From: Pseudomonas palleroniana
GTDB taxonomy: Bacteria > Pseudomonadota > Gammaproteobacteria > Pseudomonadales > Pseudomonadaceae
Assembly (NCBI RefSeq): GCF_003031675.1
Contig: NZ_PYWX01000011.1
Coordinates: forward strand, 1 to 64,000
Reading direction: 5' to 3'
DNA length: 64,000 nucleotides
The stretch's first letter is position 1. The number at the start of each line of letters is the position of its first letter. The notes under the pieces are model-generated. The model saw only the letters and a program-made list of their open reading frames with translations. It searched no databases and was not told the origin of the DNA. Both the position numbers and the translations under genes were made by a program. Shown in pieces: positions 1 to 8,132 of this stretch.

Positions 1-69
1 CCCGATAGCGGTGTGTCAGGTTCAGAAACCGTGACTGACACACCGCCATCGGGAGCAAGCCCCCTCCCA
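1..69. repeat. REP palindrome (REPIN-like), cut by window start
   Basis: Two arms of an imperfect palindrome surround a short loop: ggtgtgtcag near position 10 pairs with ctgacacacc near position 35. The right side ends in the motif gggagcaagccccctcccac. The same motif, in direct or inverted form, recurs near 100, 4907, 14356 and 32301, which identifies it as the fluorescens-group REP family. The left arm is incomplete because the window starts inside it. Confidence 0.8.
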
Positions 70-99
70 CAGTGACAGCGTTAAGCTTTAACTGACTGA

Positions 100-120
100 T
101 GGGGCAAGCCCCCTCCCACC
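100..120. repeat. Single REP half-element
   Basis: A solitary copy of the REP arm (ggggcaagccccctcccac) lies about 30 bases after the first palindrome and just beyond the 3' end of the glutaredoxin gene. It has no inverted partner nearby, so it looks like a decayed or half REP unit. Confidence 0.65.
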
Positions 121-140
121 AGTTGATTGGTATCGGTCAG

Positions 141-512
141 TCAGATCGCGGCGAAACGCTTGTCCAGGTAATCGATGATCACCTTGGAGTCATACATCCA
201 GGTGGTCTCGCCGTTTTCTTCAATGCGCAGGCACGGCACTTTGATCTTGCCCCCTTGTTCCAGCAGGGTCTGGCGGTCGTGCTCGTTATTCTTCGCGTCC
301 TTCAACGCCACCGGCACATTCAGGCGGTGCAGGGTGCGACGGGTCTTCACACAGAACGGGCAGGCATGGAACTGATACAGGGTCAGGTCCTTGGCGGCGG
401 CGTTGACCTTGGCCTGTTGTTCGGCAGGGCGCTGCTTTTTGCGCGGACGGGTAAGCAAGTCACCCGCGATGATGACGTGGCCGAGGCCCACTCGAAGTGC
501 TTTGACGAACAT
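141..512 (-). CDS. Glutaredoxin-family protein
   Basis: This 123-residue protein has an N-terminal hydrophobic and basic stretch (residues 1-35) followed by a glutaredoxin fold. The dithiol active site C51-P-F-C54 follows LYQFHA, and the cis-proline loop is K91-V-P93. The C-terminal half (MYDSKVIIDYLDKRF) resembles glutathione-binding helices of NrdH or glutaredoxin-like proteins. It should reduce disulfides or glutathione mixed disulfides in the cytoplasm, possibly membrane-tethered by the N-terminus. It lies downstream of folE on the same strand, but a strong terminator separates them, so it is probably transcribed alone. The substrate cannot be told from sequence. Confidence 0.85.
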   Translation of the reverse strand: MFVKALRVGLGHVIIAGDLLTRPRKKQRPAEQQAKVNAAAKDLTLYQFHACPFCVKTRRTLHRLNVPVALKDAKNNEHDRQTLLEQGGKIKVPCLRIEENGETTWMYDSKVIIDYLDKRFAAI

Positions 513-570
513 GGCTTAAACCTCTTGCCCGATACAGAAGGGGCCGCAGCTTACCTGAATTTTGCGGGCG

Positions 571-602
571 AAAAAAAAACCGGCGATGAATGCCGGTTTT
601 TT
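571..602 (-). terminator. Rho-independent terminator of folE
   Basis: A six-base GC stem (accggc 579-584 with gccggt 592-597) is flanked by A9 on one side and T6 on the other, so on the minus strand it ends in a U-run. It lies just after the folE stop codon. The symmetric A/T runs would also allow some function on the plus strand. Confidence 0.85.
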
Positions 603-615
603 CTTACTCAACCTG

Positions 616-1161
616 TTATTTGATCAGGCTGAGGAATTCGCTGCGGGTGGCCGCGTTTTCGCGGAATTCACCGAGCATCACCGAAGTGATCATCGAGGAA
701 TTCTGTTTCTCCACACCGCGCATCATCATGCACATGTGCTTGGCCTCGATCACCACCGCCACGCCAAGGGCGCCTGTGACTTGCAACACGGCATCGGCGA
801 TCTGGCGGCTGAGGTTTTCCTGGATCTGCAGGCGACGCGCATACATGTCGACAATCCGCGCGACCTTCGACAGGCCCAGCACTTTGCCGCTCGGGATGTA
901 GGCAACATGGGCCTTGCCGATAAACGGCAACAGGTGGTGTTCGCACAGCGAGTACAACTCGATGTCCTTGACCAGCACCATTTCGCTGTTGTCAGAGCTG
1001 AACAAGGCACCGTTGGTGACTTCTTCCAGGGTCTGTTCATAGCCGCGGCAAAGGTACTGCATCGCCTTGGCGGCACGCTTTGGCGTGTCGAGCAGGCCCT
1101 CGCGGGAAACGTCCTCGCCGAGCTGGCCGAGGATCGCGGTGTAATTCTGTTCCAATGTCAC
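616..1161 (-). CDS. folE: GTP cyclohydrolase I (type IA)
   Basis: FolE converts GTP to 7,8-dihydroneopterin triphosphate, the first step of tetrahydrofolate synthesis. The 181-residue length is normal for the bacterial homodecameric enzyme. Zinc ligands are visible as C73 and H76 in SLC-EHH and C143 in HMCMMMRG, and the GTP-binding block QNSSM is intact near residue 153. Translation starts at a GTG (residue order [11 protein letters not shown]), which matches the family start; the Shine-Dalgarno is weak. This is one of the zinc-dependent FolE paralogues that Pseudomonas carries in more than one copy. A terminator follows directly. Confidence 0.95.
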   Translation of the reverse strand: MTLEQNYTAILGQLGEDVSREGLLDTPKRAAKAMQYLCRGYEQTLEEVTNGALFSSDNSEMVLVKDIELYSLCEHHLLPFIGKAHVAYIPSGKVLGLSKVARIVDMYARRLQIQENLSRQIADAVLQVTGALGVAVVIEAKHMCMMMRGVEKQNSSMITSVMLGEFRENAATRSEFLSLIK

Positions 1162-1420
1162 AGAGCTTTATTCCGTATGGGTTCTAGAAGGGTACGGTTT
1201 CTGCCTGTACCAAAAATGTTTACCAATCAAGCGTTGGTTCATACCTGCCATTGGGCACATGGTAGCGTAAGTGTGGCGGCAGTTGTATTGCCCTTCAATG
1301 CGACGAGCGCCGCGTGCAGGGTTTGTCGGTCCGAAAACCCCTTCTGCATGCGTCCGGATGCCCGTTTTTCGGTGCGGTAGCGTGACGCACCTGCTGCTCG
1401 TGACCAGCCAGTTTGCAGTT
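1162..1420. other. Gene-free interval upstream of folE
   Basis: About 300 bases separate folE from the next minus-strand gene. The interval must hold the folE promoter, reading leftwards. The short open frames on both strands lack ribosome binding sites and recognisable sequence, and I see no RNA gene. The far end carries the terminator of the upstream gene. Confidence 0.5.
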
Positions 1421-1423
1421 GAA

Positions 1424-1450
1424 AAAAAGCCCGCAATCGCGGGCTTTTCA
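1424..1450 (-). terminator. Rho-independent terminator
   Basis: The stem gcccgc (1429-1434) pairs with gcgggc (1439-1444) around an AATC loop, with A-rich and T-rich flanks that give a U-run on the minus strand. It ends the small exported-protein gene that stops at 1464. Confidence 0.85.
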
Positions 1451-1463
1451 GATGACTCAGGGC

Positions 1464-1844
1464 TTACTTGAAAAGGCCGCCGATGGCATTGATCGCATCG
1501 GCGGCCTTATTCACGTTTTGCTGTCGCTGTGGGTCGGTGTTCACTTGGGCTTGGGCGTTATAGCCGGTATTGCTGCAGGTTTTGTTTGTCTGCGTCAGCG
1601 CGGCTTGAAACGCGCTGGCGCGCAACGTATCGCCCTTGGCATTCGCCGCGTTGAGGTTCGCCTGCAGGTCGCGGATCTGTTGCTGGCAGGAGGCGATACT
1701 GGCGTTGTTGGTGTTGTTGTTGGTGTTTGCTCCACCCAGAGCAGACGAGAGAGCGCCCGTCAGTGCGGTCAAGTCAGCGGCATGGATGGGGAGGCAGATC
1801 AGACTCAGCAGTGCTGCGGATGGAGCGAGCTTGGAAAGACGCAT
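1464..1844 (-). CDS. Small exported protein of unknown function, Asn/Ala-rich
   Basis: A 126-residue product starts at ATG 1844, chosen because a GAGG Shine-Dalgarno lies seven bases upstream; the open frame extends four codons further to a TTG. Residues 1-23 form a clean Sec signal peptide ending in PIHA-A. The mature part is low in complexity: Gly/Ala/Leu, then an Asn/Thr-rich linker (40-48), then an amphipathic segment rich in Gln and Asn with two cysteines (C53 and C90) that could form a disulfide. It is probably periplasmic. I do not recognise a domain and assign no function. It is monocistronic with its own terminator. Confidence 0.7.
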   Translation of the reverse strand: MRLSKLAPSAALLSLICLPIHAADLTALTGALSSALGGANTNNNTNNASIASCQQQIRDLQANLNAANAKGDTLRASAFQAALTQTNKTCSNTGYNAQAQVNTDPQRQQNVNKAADAINAIGGLFK

Positions 1845-2049
1845 GGCAAACCTCAATGTTTAATCGTCCGCACAAACCTGGGCACCGAGCGGGTGCAGGA
1901 CGATATCCATAAGGTGAGCGCTCGGTTGGAGCGAAATACTATTTGGTCAATTTTTGAGCTTCAATATTCGATTTTCGTAAATGTGCGGCCTTTCACGTTA
2001 TCCGGCCGCTACGAAAAACGAACAACTCAGGGTTTTCGCCTTATTCCGG

Positions 2050-2607
2050 TTACTCGTCGCGCCCTTCCATCATGGTGCGCTTGAGCATTACATACACCGC
2101 GCCGGCGCCGCCGTGGCGGGCCTGGCATGAGGTAAAACCGAGTACCTGGGGGTGCTGGCGCAGCCAGGTGTTGACGTGGCTCTTGATCATCGGACGCTTG
2201 CCGTCGAGCCGCACCGCCTTGCCGTGGGTGACGCGCACGCAACGGATTTCGAATTTCGTCGCTTCGGCCAGGAAGGCCCAGAGGGTTTCGCGGGCTTTTT
2301 CGACGTTCATGCCGTGCAGGTCAAGGCTGCCTTCGAACGGGATCTGCCCGACCTTGAGCTTGCGCATCTGGCTTTCCTGCACGCCGTCGCGGGCCCACAT
2401 CAACTCGTCTTCGGGGCCGACATCGATCACGAACTGGTCAGACAGACCGTCGACCGTGGTGGCATCGGTGCGCACGGTCGCGGCCTGGCGCAACTTGGCA
2501 ATCTGCGCCCGGTCGGTCTTGGGTTTGCCGGTGTCGGCGCGGTCGTGCTTGATCGGCTTGACGCCGCGCAGCTCGTTTTTGAACAGGGAGAAATCGTCGT
2601 CTTGCAT
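2050..2607 (-). CDS. Smr-domain protein
   Basis: The 185-residue protein has a charged N-terminal arm of about 90 residues and a C-terminal Smr (small MutS-related) domain. Domain hallmarks are L95-D-L-H-G99, the RVTHGKA strand near 133-139, and GGAGAVYVMLKR near the C-terminus. Smr domains are nucleic-acid nicking or ribosome-associated endonuclease folds; the gamma-proteobacterial homologues (SmrB/YfcN type) cleave mRNA at collided ribosomes. The role here is inferred from family membership only. A GGAGG site six bases upstream supports the ATG. Its position beside folE and prmB follows the order I recall from other Pseudomonas genomes. Confidence 0.88.
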   Translation of the reverse strand: MQDDDFSLFKNELRGVKPIKHDRADTGKPKTDRAQIAKLRQAATVRTDATTVDGLSDQFVIDVGPEDELMWARDGVQESQMRKLKVGQIPFEGSLDLHGMNVEKARETLWAFLAEATKFEIRCVRVTHGKAVRLDGKRPMIKSHVNTWLRQHPQVLGFTSCQARHGGAGAVYVMLKRTMMEGRDE

Positions 2608-2682
2608 ATCGGCCTCCGCGAAGGGCGGGCAGTTTACCTAAATCGCGGCGGCCAGGGCGCAGGAAACGCTATCCAAGCGCCA

Positions 2683-3003
2683 TCAGTCGTGCTTTTTCAT
2701 CAGGTGTGCAGCGATGTTCAGAGACAAGGGTTGGCGCATCCGTCGACGGCTGCGACGCCACAACCACACGCCCAACCACAGCACCAACAGGCCGGTGACC
2801 AACAAAATGGCCGAACCGCCAGGGCTGGTATTCAGCTCACCCAGGGCGGGTGAGTGCCCCGACAAACCGGCACCACCAGCGCCGGCCAACAGCAGACCTA
2901 CTATCGCCACCAGCGCGGCAAAGCCGGCGACCAGGCGCAGACGCCAGTTGCTCGGGCCCTTGGGGCGCAAGCGACGAGCATCAAAACCATCGGATATCTT
3001 CAT
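2683..3003 (-). CDS. Small inner-membrane protein of unknown function
   Basis: The open frame reaches back to 3051, but the ATG at 3003 (MKISDGFDARRL) has a GGAGG site eight bases upstream and is the likely start, giving 106 residues. Two transmembrane helices are evident, about residues 23-44 and 62-81, separated by a Gly/Ser-rich loop. The tail is strongly basic (WRRSRRRMRQ), which predicts both termini in the cytoplasm. No catalytic motif is visible. It follows other minus-strand core genes with short gaps and may share their transcript. Confidence 0.6.
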   Translation of the reverse strand: MKISDGFDARRLRPKGPSNWRLRLVAGFAALVAIVGLLLAGAGGAGLSGHSPALGELNTSPGGSAILLVTGLLVLWLGVWLWRRSRRRMRQPLSLNIAAHLMKKHD

Positions 3004-3143
3004 TCCGACCTTTCCTCCAGGGTATCGGCCCTTCGACCGGAAGATACACAACTTGTTCCTGGGAGAGAGGTAAATGCGCCAAATGAGAGGGCATTGCGGA
3101 TGAGCGGGGCGATTAATACGCCACGCCGCTCATCAGATGTCGA

Positions 3144-3734
3144 TCAGATCAGATCTTCGGTCAACGCCAAGGTCGCAAAGTTGTCGGCCATGATGGCCAT
3201 TTCGGTCTGTTGCACGTGCTCGGCACTCAGGACGCCACCTTTGTAAGGCAGGTCGCGGGTGGCGCAGGCGTCTTCCACCAGGGTGCAGCGAAAGCCCAGG
3301 TTCTTGGCGGCGCGCACGGTGGTGCTGACGCTGGAGTGGCTCATGAAACCGCAGACGATCAAGTCCAGGGAGCCAAGGTCCTGCAGGTGTTTTTCCAGGC
3401 CGGTCCCGTGGAAGGCGCTGGGCAACAGCTTGCCGATAACGGTTTCGTCACCGAGCGGTTCCAGGCCCGGAATGAATTCGCCGCGCTCGCCTTGCGGGTC
3501 AAAGAGGCCGCCGACGGTACCGAGGTGGCGCACATGCACGATCGGGCGCCCGGCGTTGCGGGCTGATGACACCAGTTGCTTGATATGACTGACGGCTGCA
3601 TCCATGCCGGAGAGGGCAAGCGGACCGCTGAGGTATTCCTTTTGGGCGTCGATGATCACGAGGGTCGCATGATTCAGGTTGGCTGCTGCATAACCACGAC
3701 CGCTGAGTTGAAACATCGTCTTTGGAACGGACAT
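3144..3734 (-). CDS. Isochorismatase-fold hydrolase with Ser at the usual Cys position
   Basis: The start chosen is the ATG at 3734 because AGGAG lies just upstream; the frame is open to 3914. The 196-residue protein has the Rossmann-like fold of the isochorismatase/nicotinamidase family. Seen are D29 in VIIDAQ, K102 in VIGKLLPSAF, and the third-residue loop G129-F-M-S-H-S-S135-V-S-T-T-V-R-A-A. In cysteine hydrolases of this family the residue aligned with S135 is the nucleophilic Cys, so this protein lacks it. True isochorismatases can also lack the Cys, so the reaction could be hydrolysis of a vinyl ether or other non-amide bond. The substrate is unknown, and the context (prmB, Smr) gives no hint. 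Confidence 0.85.
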   Translation of the reverse strand: MSVPKTMFQLSGRGYAAANLNHATLVIIDAQKEYLSGPLALSGMDAAVSHIKQLVSSARNAGRPIVHVRHLGTVGGLFDPQGERGEFIPGLEPLGDETVIGKLLPSAFHGTGLEKHLQDLGSLDLIVCGFMSHSSVSTTVRAAKNLGFRCTLVEDACATRDLPYKGGVLSAEHVQQTEMAIMADNFATLALTEDLI

Positions 3735-3972
3735 TCTGGGGCTCCTGTGAGGGGGGCTTTTGTGACATTGTCCACTGGCTGAGCGGTTCTGTGAATCGCT
3801 ACCATCGTAAGGTACGCCGTTGTTGACGTGCAGCGATGTCAAGAGGGTGGCTTGTTGAGTCCAATGATGGCAAATGGAATGAAATCCGACGGGTGGTGAG
3901 GTGTTTTCGTACATCGAAGGGACAGGCGAAGGCTGTTAGAATCGCCAGTCGTTTTTTCCAGGAGTCTGCCCC

Positions 3973-4881
3973 GTGATTACATCCCGCCTGCGCACTTTGC
4001 GCGACCATATCCGTTGGGCTGTCAGCCGTTTCCATGGGGAAGATCTGTTTTTCGGCCATGGCACCGACAATGCCTGGGACGAAGCCCGGCAATTGGTGCT
4101 CGGCGCCTTGCACCTGCCCTGGGAAATTGCCGACAGCTACCTGGACTGCAACCTCGAAGAAGAGGAAATCTCCCATGTGCAGCGTTTGTTGCATCGCCGC
4201 ATCCACGAGCGTCTACCCACGGCTTACCTGCTGAAAGAGGCTTGGTTCTGTGGCCTGTCGTTTATTGTCGACGAGCGCGTGTTGATCCCGCGCTCGCCGA
4301 TCGGCGAACTGATCGAAAACCGCTTCGAACCCTGGTTGGCCCAGCCACCGGCGCGCATTCTCGACCTGTGTACGGGCTCCGGCTGCATTGGTATTGCTTG
4401 TGCTTATGAATTCCAGGAGGCCGAGGTGGTGCTGGCCGACTTGTCTTTTGAGGCATTGGAAGTCGCCAACCAGAACATCGAGCGCCATGGCGTCGATGAG
4501 CGTGTCTACACCGTGCAAGGGGATGGCTTTGACGGCCTGCCGGGTCAGCGGTTCGACCTGATCGTGTCCAACCCGCCGTATGTGGATGCTGAAGATTTTG
4601 CCGATATGCCGGAGGAATACCAGCACGAGCCGGAGCTGGGCCTGGCTTGTGGTGATGATGGCTTGAACCTGGTGCGGCGCATGCTGGCCGAGGCGGCGGA
4701 CCACTTGACCGAGAAGGGCTTGCTGATCGTCGAGGTCGGCAACAGCCAGGTGCACGTCGAGGCGTTGTACCCGGAAGTGGACTTCGCCTGGCTGGATTTC
4801 CAGCGCGGTGGCCACGGCGTATTCATGCTCACGGCAGAACAGTGCCGGGCGCATCAGGCAGTGTTTGCTGCCAGGGTCTAA
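3973..4881 (+). CDS. prmB: 50S ribosomal protein L3 glutamine methyltransferase
   Basis: PrmB N5-methylates a glutamine of ribosomal protein L3 using S-adenosylmethionine. The 302-residue length is normal. The SAM-binding motif [10 protein letters not shown] spans 131-140, and the glutamine-methyltransferase signature N200-P-P-Y203 is present; the N-terminal helical domain fits PrmB rather than PrmC. A GTG start is used, supported by AGGAG eight bases upstream. It is divergent from the hydrolase gene, with about 240 bases between them that must hold both promoters. The gene appears monocistronic, since a palindrome follows and the next gene converges. Confidence 0.93.
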   Translation: MITSRLRTLRDHIRWAVSRFHGEDLFFGHGTDNAWDEARQLVLGALHLPWEIADSYLDCNLEEEEISHVQRLLHRRIHERLPTAYLLKEAWFCGLSFIVDERVLIPRSPIGELIENRFEPWLAQPPARILDLCTGSGCIGIACAYEFQEAEVVLADLSFEALEVANQNIERHGVDERVYTVQGDGFDGLPGQRFDLIVSNPPYVDAEDFADMPEEYQHEPELGLACGDDGLNLVRRMLAEAADHLTEKGLLIVEVGNSQVHVEALYPEVDFAWLDFQRGGHGVFMLTAEQCRAHQAVFAARV

Positions 4882-4906
4882 GCCGGTTAGTGTGAACCCG
4901 ATCAAT

Positions 4907-4931
4907 GTGGGAGGGGGAAAGCCCCTCCCAC
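4907..4931. repeat. REP-related perfect palindrome
   Basis: The sequence gtgggaggggg-aaa-gcccctcccac folds into a ten-pair GC stem. It uses the outer arms of the local REP family without the usual gagcaag core. Lying between two converging genes, it may also serve as a transcription stop in both directions. Confidence 0.7.
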
Positions 4932-4955
4932 TGTTTATTGCATTTCATCCCGCTG

Positions 4956-5762
4956 TCAGCGGTGCGTGGCAATCCAGATCAGCAAGCCTGCCTGAAACAC
5001 GGTAAACGCAACCAGGCAAGTGATGGTGAAGCGCAACCCGCTGTCCTCACGCTTGAACTTGGTGACCTTCTCCTCTTCCTTGCGCAACTTCACTTCATGC
5101 TCGGCCAGGTTGTGCTCGGCCTGTTGCAGCATCTGTGCGGCCTCGAGAATCTCCACGAACTGCACCTTCTCGGTGTTCCAGCTGTCGAGTACTTCGCTGA
5201 CTTTGCTCGGCTGCACGTTGCCTTTGAGGTGCTGTACGTCGGCGTAGGCCACGTCAAAACCCTGGATGCGCAGGAAATGATCACGGCGCAGGCGCGTGGC
5301 TTCATTCAGGGCGTCTTTGTTGGCCAGGTCCACGCCGTCGACGCGGTAGTGTGACCACTTCTTTTTGGCCCATGCCGCGCCCTGGGCGACCAGGAAACGG
5401 CCGAGGCCACGGTTGGCCGGTTCGATTTCCAGGCTGTTGCCCGGGCCGAAGTGCACGCGGTGGGTATCGTGATCGACCCAGATATCCAGGTGGTTCTGCT
5501 CACGGCGCACGCGTTGCGCCGGCAACTGGATGACCATGCGCAACAGGCTGCGATGTTTGTCGTGGCGCTCGGCATAACCGAACTGCACAAAGCGCAAGGG
5601 CCGTGCGCCGGTCGCGCGGTCCGTGGTCAGCGGCGCCAGGCGCAGCATCTTGAAATGTTCGGCCTGTACGTCCGCCCACGGCAGCGCCGCCGCCTCGACG
5701 GCCTCGGTTTTTTCAGCCGGGGTGTCGGCGGTAGGTTCTGGTGTAGCTTCGGTGGTTGTCAT
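4956..5762 (-). CDS. Conserved protein with C-terminal coiled coil and membrane anchor
   Basis: This 268-residue protein has an acidic, Ala/Pro/Thr-rich N-terminal tail (1-30), a globular middle that I do not recognise (about 35-195), a heptad-rich segment (about 195-240; EAAQMLQQAEHNLAEHEVKL) predicted to form a coiled coil, and one transmembrane helix at the very C-terminus (about 245-265). It is therefore probably a tail-anchored inner-membrane protein facing the cytoplasm. There is no signal peptide and no catalytic motif. A homologue sits between prmB and aroC in other Pseudomonas, as far as I recall, so it is likely core. Function is unknown. Confidence 0.65.
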   Translation of the reverse strand: MTTTEATPEPTADTPAEKTEAVEAAALPWADVQAEHFKMLRLAPLTTDRATGARPLRFVQFGYAERHDKHRSLLRMVIQLPAQRVRREQNHLDIWVDHDTHRVHFGPGNSLEIEPANRGLGRFLVAQGAAWAKKKWSHYRVDGVDLANKDALNEATRLRRDHFLRIQGFDVAYADVQHLKGNVQPSKVSEVLDSWNTEKVQFVEILEAAQMLQQAEHNLAEHEVKLRKEEEKVTKFKREDSGLRFTITCLVAFTVFQAGLLIWIATHR

Positions 5763-5861
5763 GCGGCGCGATCCTGTCCAAGCCTTGCGAGTCGGCAGTC
5801 TTTTTACTATCGACTCTGGGCTTATCGGCCGCGTTCTTCAGGACTGGAGGCAAATAGTCGC

Positions 5862-6824
5862 TTAACGGGGCCCAAGTCCGTCGATAAAGCGCACGATGCG
5901 CTGGCCCAGCTCGGCCGCGAGGGGCAGTTGCGGGTCGTTGTAGGACTCCAGTTGTTCCTTTACATCCTTGGGGATGATGCGCATCACGTGGTTCATCCCC
6001 TCGATTACCGTGAGTTGCGCGTCCGGCTTGGCTTTTTTCAACAGTTGGGCATCGGCGACGCCGACCTGAATGTCGTGGGTGCCCTGGATGATCAGCGCCG
6101 GCATCTTCAATCTGGCGAACGCGGCCGAAGGATCGGCGCGGAACAGGCTGATCAGGTAAGGCTGCACGCTGGGTCGGAAAATACCTTCCAGCGGGCGAGG
6201 CACATCGGCATCCACTTGACCGGCCTTGAGGTGATCGAGGATCTCATTACTGCGCAGCAGCAGGGCCGGAGGTAGATGGTTGGCCAGTTGCTGGCGAATC
6301 ACCTGGTCTACCGGCCGGGCGCTGCCGGAGAGGGAAATGACGCCCGCCGGGTCAAGTTGCGGCGCGGCGAGGGCGGCCACCAGCGCGCCTTCGCTATGGC
6401 CCAGCACGATCAGCGGGCCCAGGCGGGTGTCGTGCTTGAGCAGCTTGCCCCAGGCCACGGCGTCGGCCACATAGGCGTCGAGGGTCAGGTTGCGCTCGTC
6501 CGGGGTTGCGGCGAGGCTGGCGGCCACCCCGCGCTTGTCGTAGCGCACGCTGGCAATGTTATTGCGGGCCAGCACCCAGGCCAGGCGCTTGAGGCTGTCG
6601 TTGCGTGCGCCGTCAGCGCTGTTGCCGTTGCGGTCAGTGGGGCCGGAGCCGGCGATGATCAGTACCACCGGCACCGGCTTGTCGGATTTGGGCAGCAGGA
6701 GCGAACCGAATAACTCGCCGCTGCCGGTGTCCAGGCTGATAGGCCGTTGCAGCACGACAGGGGAGGCGGCGAAGCCAAGGCTGGAAAACAGGGTGAGGGT
6801 CAAAAGCAAAACTCGTAGCATCAT
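5862..6824 (-). CDS. Exported alpha/beta-hydrolase
   Basis: The 320-residue protein begins with a signal peptide (residues 1-20, LGFA-A) and continues as an alpha/beta-hydrolase. The nucleophile elbow G142-H-S144-E-G is followed by a plausible acid D251 (QGTHD) and base H279 (EGMNH), so the triad is complete. The N-terminal block IAGSGPTDRNGN (58-69) supplies the oxyanion region and is typical of periplasmic serine hydrolases of the prolyl-oligopeptidase-like group. It probably acts on esters or peptides in the periplasm; the substrate is unknown. It is divergent from aroC. No strong Shine-Dalgarno is seen before the double ATG. Confidence 0.85.
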   Translation of the reverse strand: MMLRVLLLTLTLFSSLGFAASPVVLQRPISLDTGSGELFGSLLLPKSDKPVPVVLIIAGSGPTDRNGNSADGARNDSLKRLAWVLARNNIASVRYDKRGVAASLAATPDERNLTLDAYVADAVAWGKLLKHDTRLGPLIVLGHSEGALVAALAAPQLDPAGVISLSGSARPVDQVIRQQLANHLPPALLLRSNEILDHLKAGQVDADVPRPLEGIFRPSVQPYLISLFRADPSAAFARLKMPALIIQGTHDIQVGVADAQLLKKAKPDAQLTVIEGMNHVMRIIPKDVKEQLESYNDPQLPLAAELGQRIVRFIDGLGPR

Positions 6825-6904
6825 CGCGCCATTATCAGGAAGGTGCCGGTTGGACCAACGTCTACCGGTAAGGTTTCGAGGATGAACTAGTCCGATAGCC
6901 TGCG

Positions 6905-6910
6905 TATACT
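6905..6910 (+). promoter_or_regulatory. Candidate -10 element for aroC
   Basis: TATACT lies 58 bases upstream of the aroC ATG. It is the best -10 match in the aroC leader, but the segment 17 bases upstream (ATGAAC) is a poor -35, so the call rests on the -10 alone. Confidence 0.3.
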
Positions 6911-6967
6911 GGCCGCCTTAAGTTATTACGGTTGACTTGATTCAACTGATTTCACGGAGCGCCCTGC

Positions 6968-8059
6968 ATGTCCGGCAATACCTTCGGCAAGCTGTTCACT
7001 GTCACCACCGCGGGCGAAAGCCATGGCCCGGCGTTGGTCGCCATTGTCGACGGCTGCCCGCCTGGCCTCGAGCTGTCCCTGGAGGACTTGCAGCGTGACC
7101 TGGACCGCCGCAAGCCCGGCACCAGCCGTCACACCACCCAGCGTCAAGAGCCCGACGAAGTCGAAATCCTTTCCGGCGTCTTCGAAGGCCGCACCACCGG
7201 TTGCGCCATCGGCCTGTTGATCCGCAACACCGACCAGAAGTCCAAGGACTACTCGGCGATCAAGGATCTGTTCCGCCCGGCCCACGCCGACTACACCTAC
7301 CATCACAAATACGGCGAACGCGACTACCGCGGCGGTGGCCGCAGCTCGGCCCGCGAAACCGCAATGCGCGTGGCGGCCGGTGCCATCGCCAAGAAATACC
7401 TGGCCACCCAGGGCATCGTCATCCGTGGCTACATGAGCCAACTGGGCCCGATCGAAATCCCGTTCAAGACCTGGGACAGCGTTGAAGACAACGCCTTCTT
7501 CAGCCCCGACCCGGACAAGGTGCCGGAACTGGAAGCCTACATGGACCAGTTGCGCCGCGATCAGGACTCCGTCGGCGCCCGGATCACCGTGGTCGCCGAG
7601 GGCGTCAAGCCGGGCCTGGGCGAGCCGATCTTCGACCGCCTGGACGCTGAGCTGGCCCACGCCCTGATGAGCATCAACGCGGTGAAGGGCGTGGAAATCG
7701 GCGCCGGTTTCGCCTGCGTATCCCAGCGCGGCACCGAGCATCGTGATGAACTGACGCCGCAAGGTTTCCTGAGCAACAACGCAGGCGGCATCCTGGGCGG
7801 TATTTCTTCCGGCCAGCCGATTGTTGCGCACCTGGCGCTCAAGGCTACATCGAGCATCACCACGCCTGGCCGTTCGATCGACGTGCACGGCAACCCGGTG
7901 GATGTGATCACCAAGGGCCGTCATGACCCGTGCGTGGGCATCCGCGCCACACCGATCGCCGAGGCGATGATGGCCATCGTGCTGATGGACCACCTGCTGC
8001 GCAATCGTGGGCAGAACGCCGATGTACAGGTGAGTACCCCGGTGCTGGGCCAGCTGTGA
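6968..8059 (+). CDS. aroC: Chorismate synthase
   Basis: AroC performs the last shikimate-pathway step, the FMNH2-dependent loss of phosphate from 5-enolpyruvylshikimate 3-phosphate to give chorismate. At 363 residues it is full length. Signature blocks are intact: AGESHG (15-20), the [17 protein letters not shown] region near 117-133, and the C-terminal RATPIAEAM. An ACGGAGC stretch upstream of the ATG provides the ribosome binding site. It is followed closely by the MFS gene, with a short repeat in between, so co-transcription is possible but not required. Confidence 0.97.
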   Translation: MSGNTFGKLFTVTTAGESHGPALVAIVDGCPPGLELSLEDLQRDLDRRKPGTSRHTTQRQEPDEVEILSGVFEGRTTGCAIGLLIRNTDQKSKDYSAIKDLFRPAHADYTYHHKYGERDYRGGGRSSARETAMRVAAGAIAKKYLATQGIVIRGYMSQLGPIEIPFKTWDSVEDNAFFSPDPDKVPELEAYMDQLRRDQDSVGARITVVAEGVKPGLGEPIFDRLDAELAHALMSINAVKGVEIGAGFACVSQRGTEHRDELTPQGFLSNNAGGILGGISSGQPIVAHLALKATSSITTPGRSIDVHGNPVDVITKGRHDPCVGIRATPIAEAMMAIVLMDHLLRNRGQNADVQVSTPVLGQL

Positions 8060-8084
8060 CGTCCAGTGCTGTTGAGCGAGCTTA

Positions 8085-8129
8085 CTGTGGCGAGCGAGCT
8101 TGCTCGCGCTGGGCCGCGAAGCAGCCCTA
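8085..8129 (+). repeat. Short intergenic repeat (gagcgagcttgctcgc type)
   Basis: The element contains the perfect palindrome gcgagc-gagctt-gctcgc followed by ctgggccgcgaagcagcccct-like sequence. This is a second REP class common in fluorescens-group genomes, distinct from the gggagcaag family elsewhere in the window. It occupies the aroC-MFS gap and runs to within four bases of the MFS start codon. Confidence 0.65.
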
Positions 8130-8132
8130 CGC

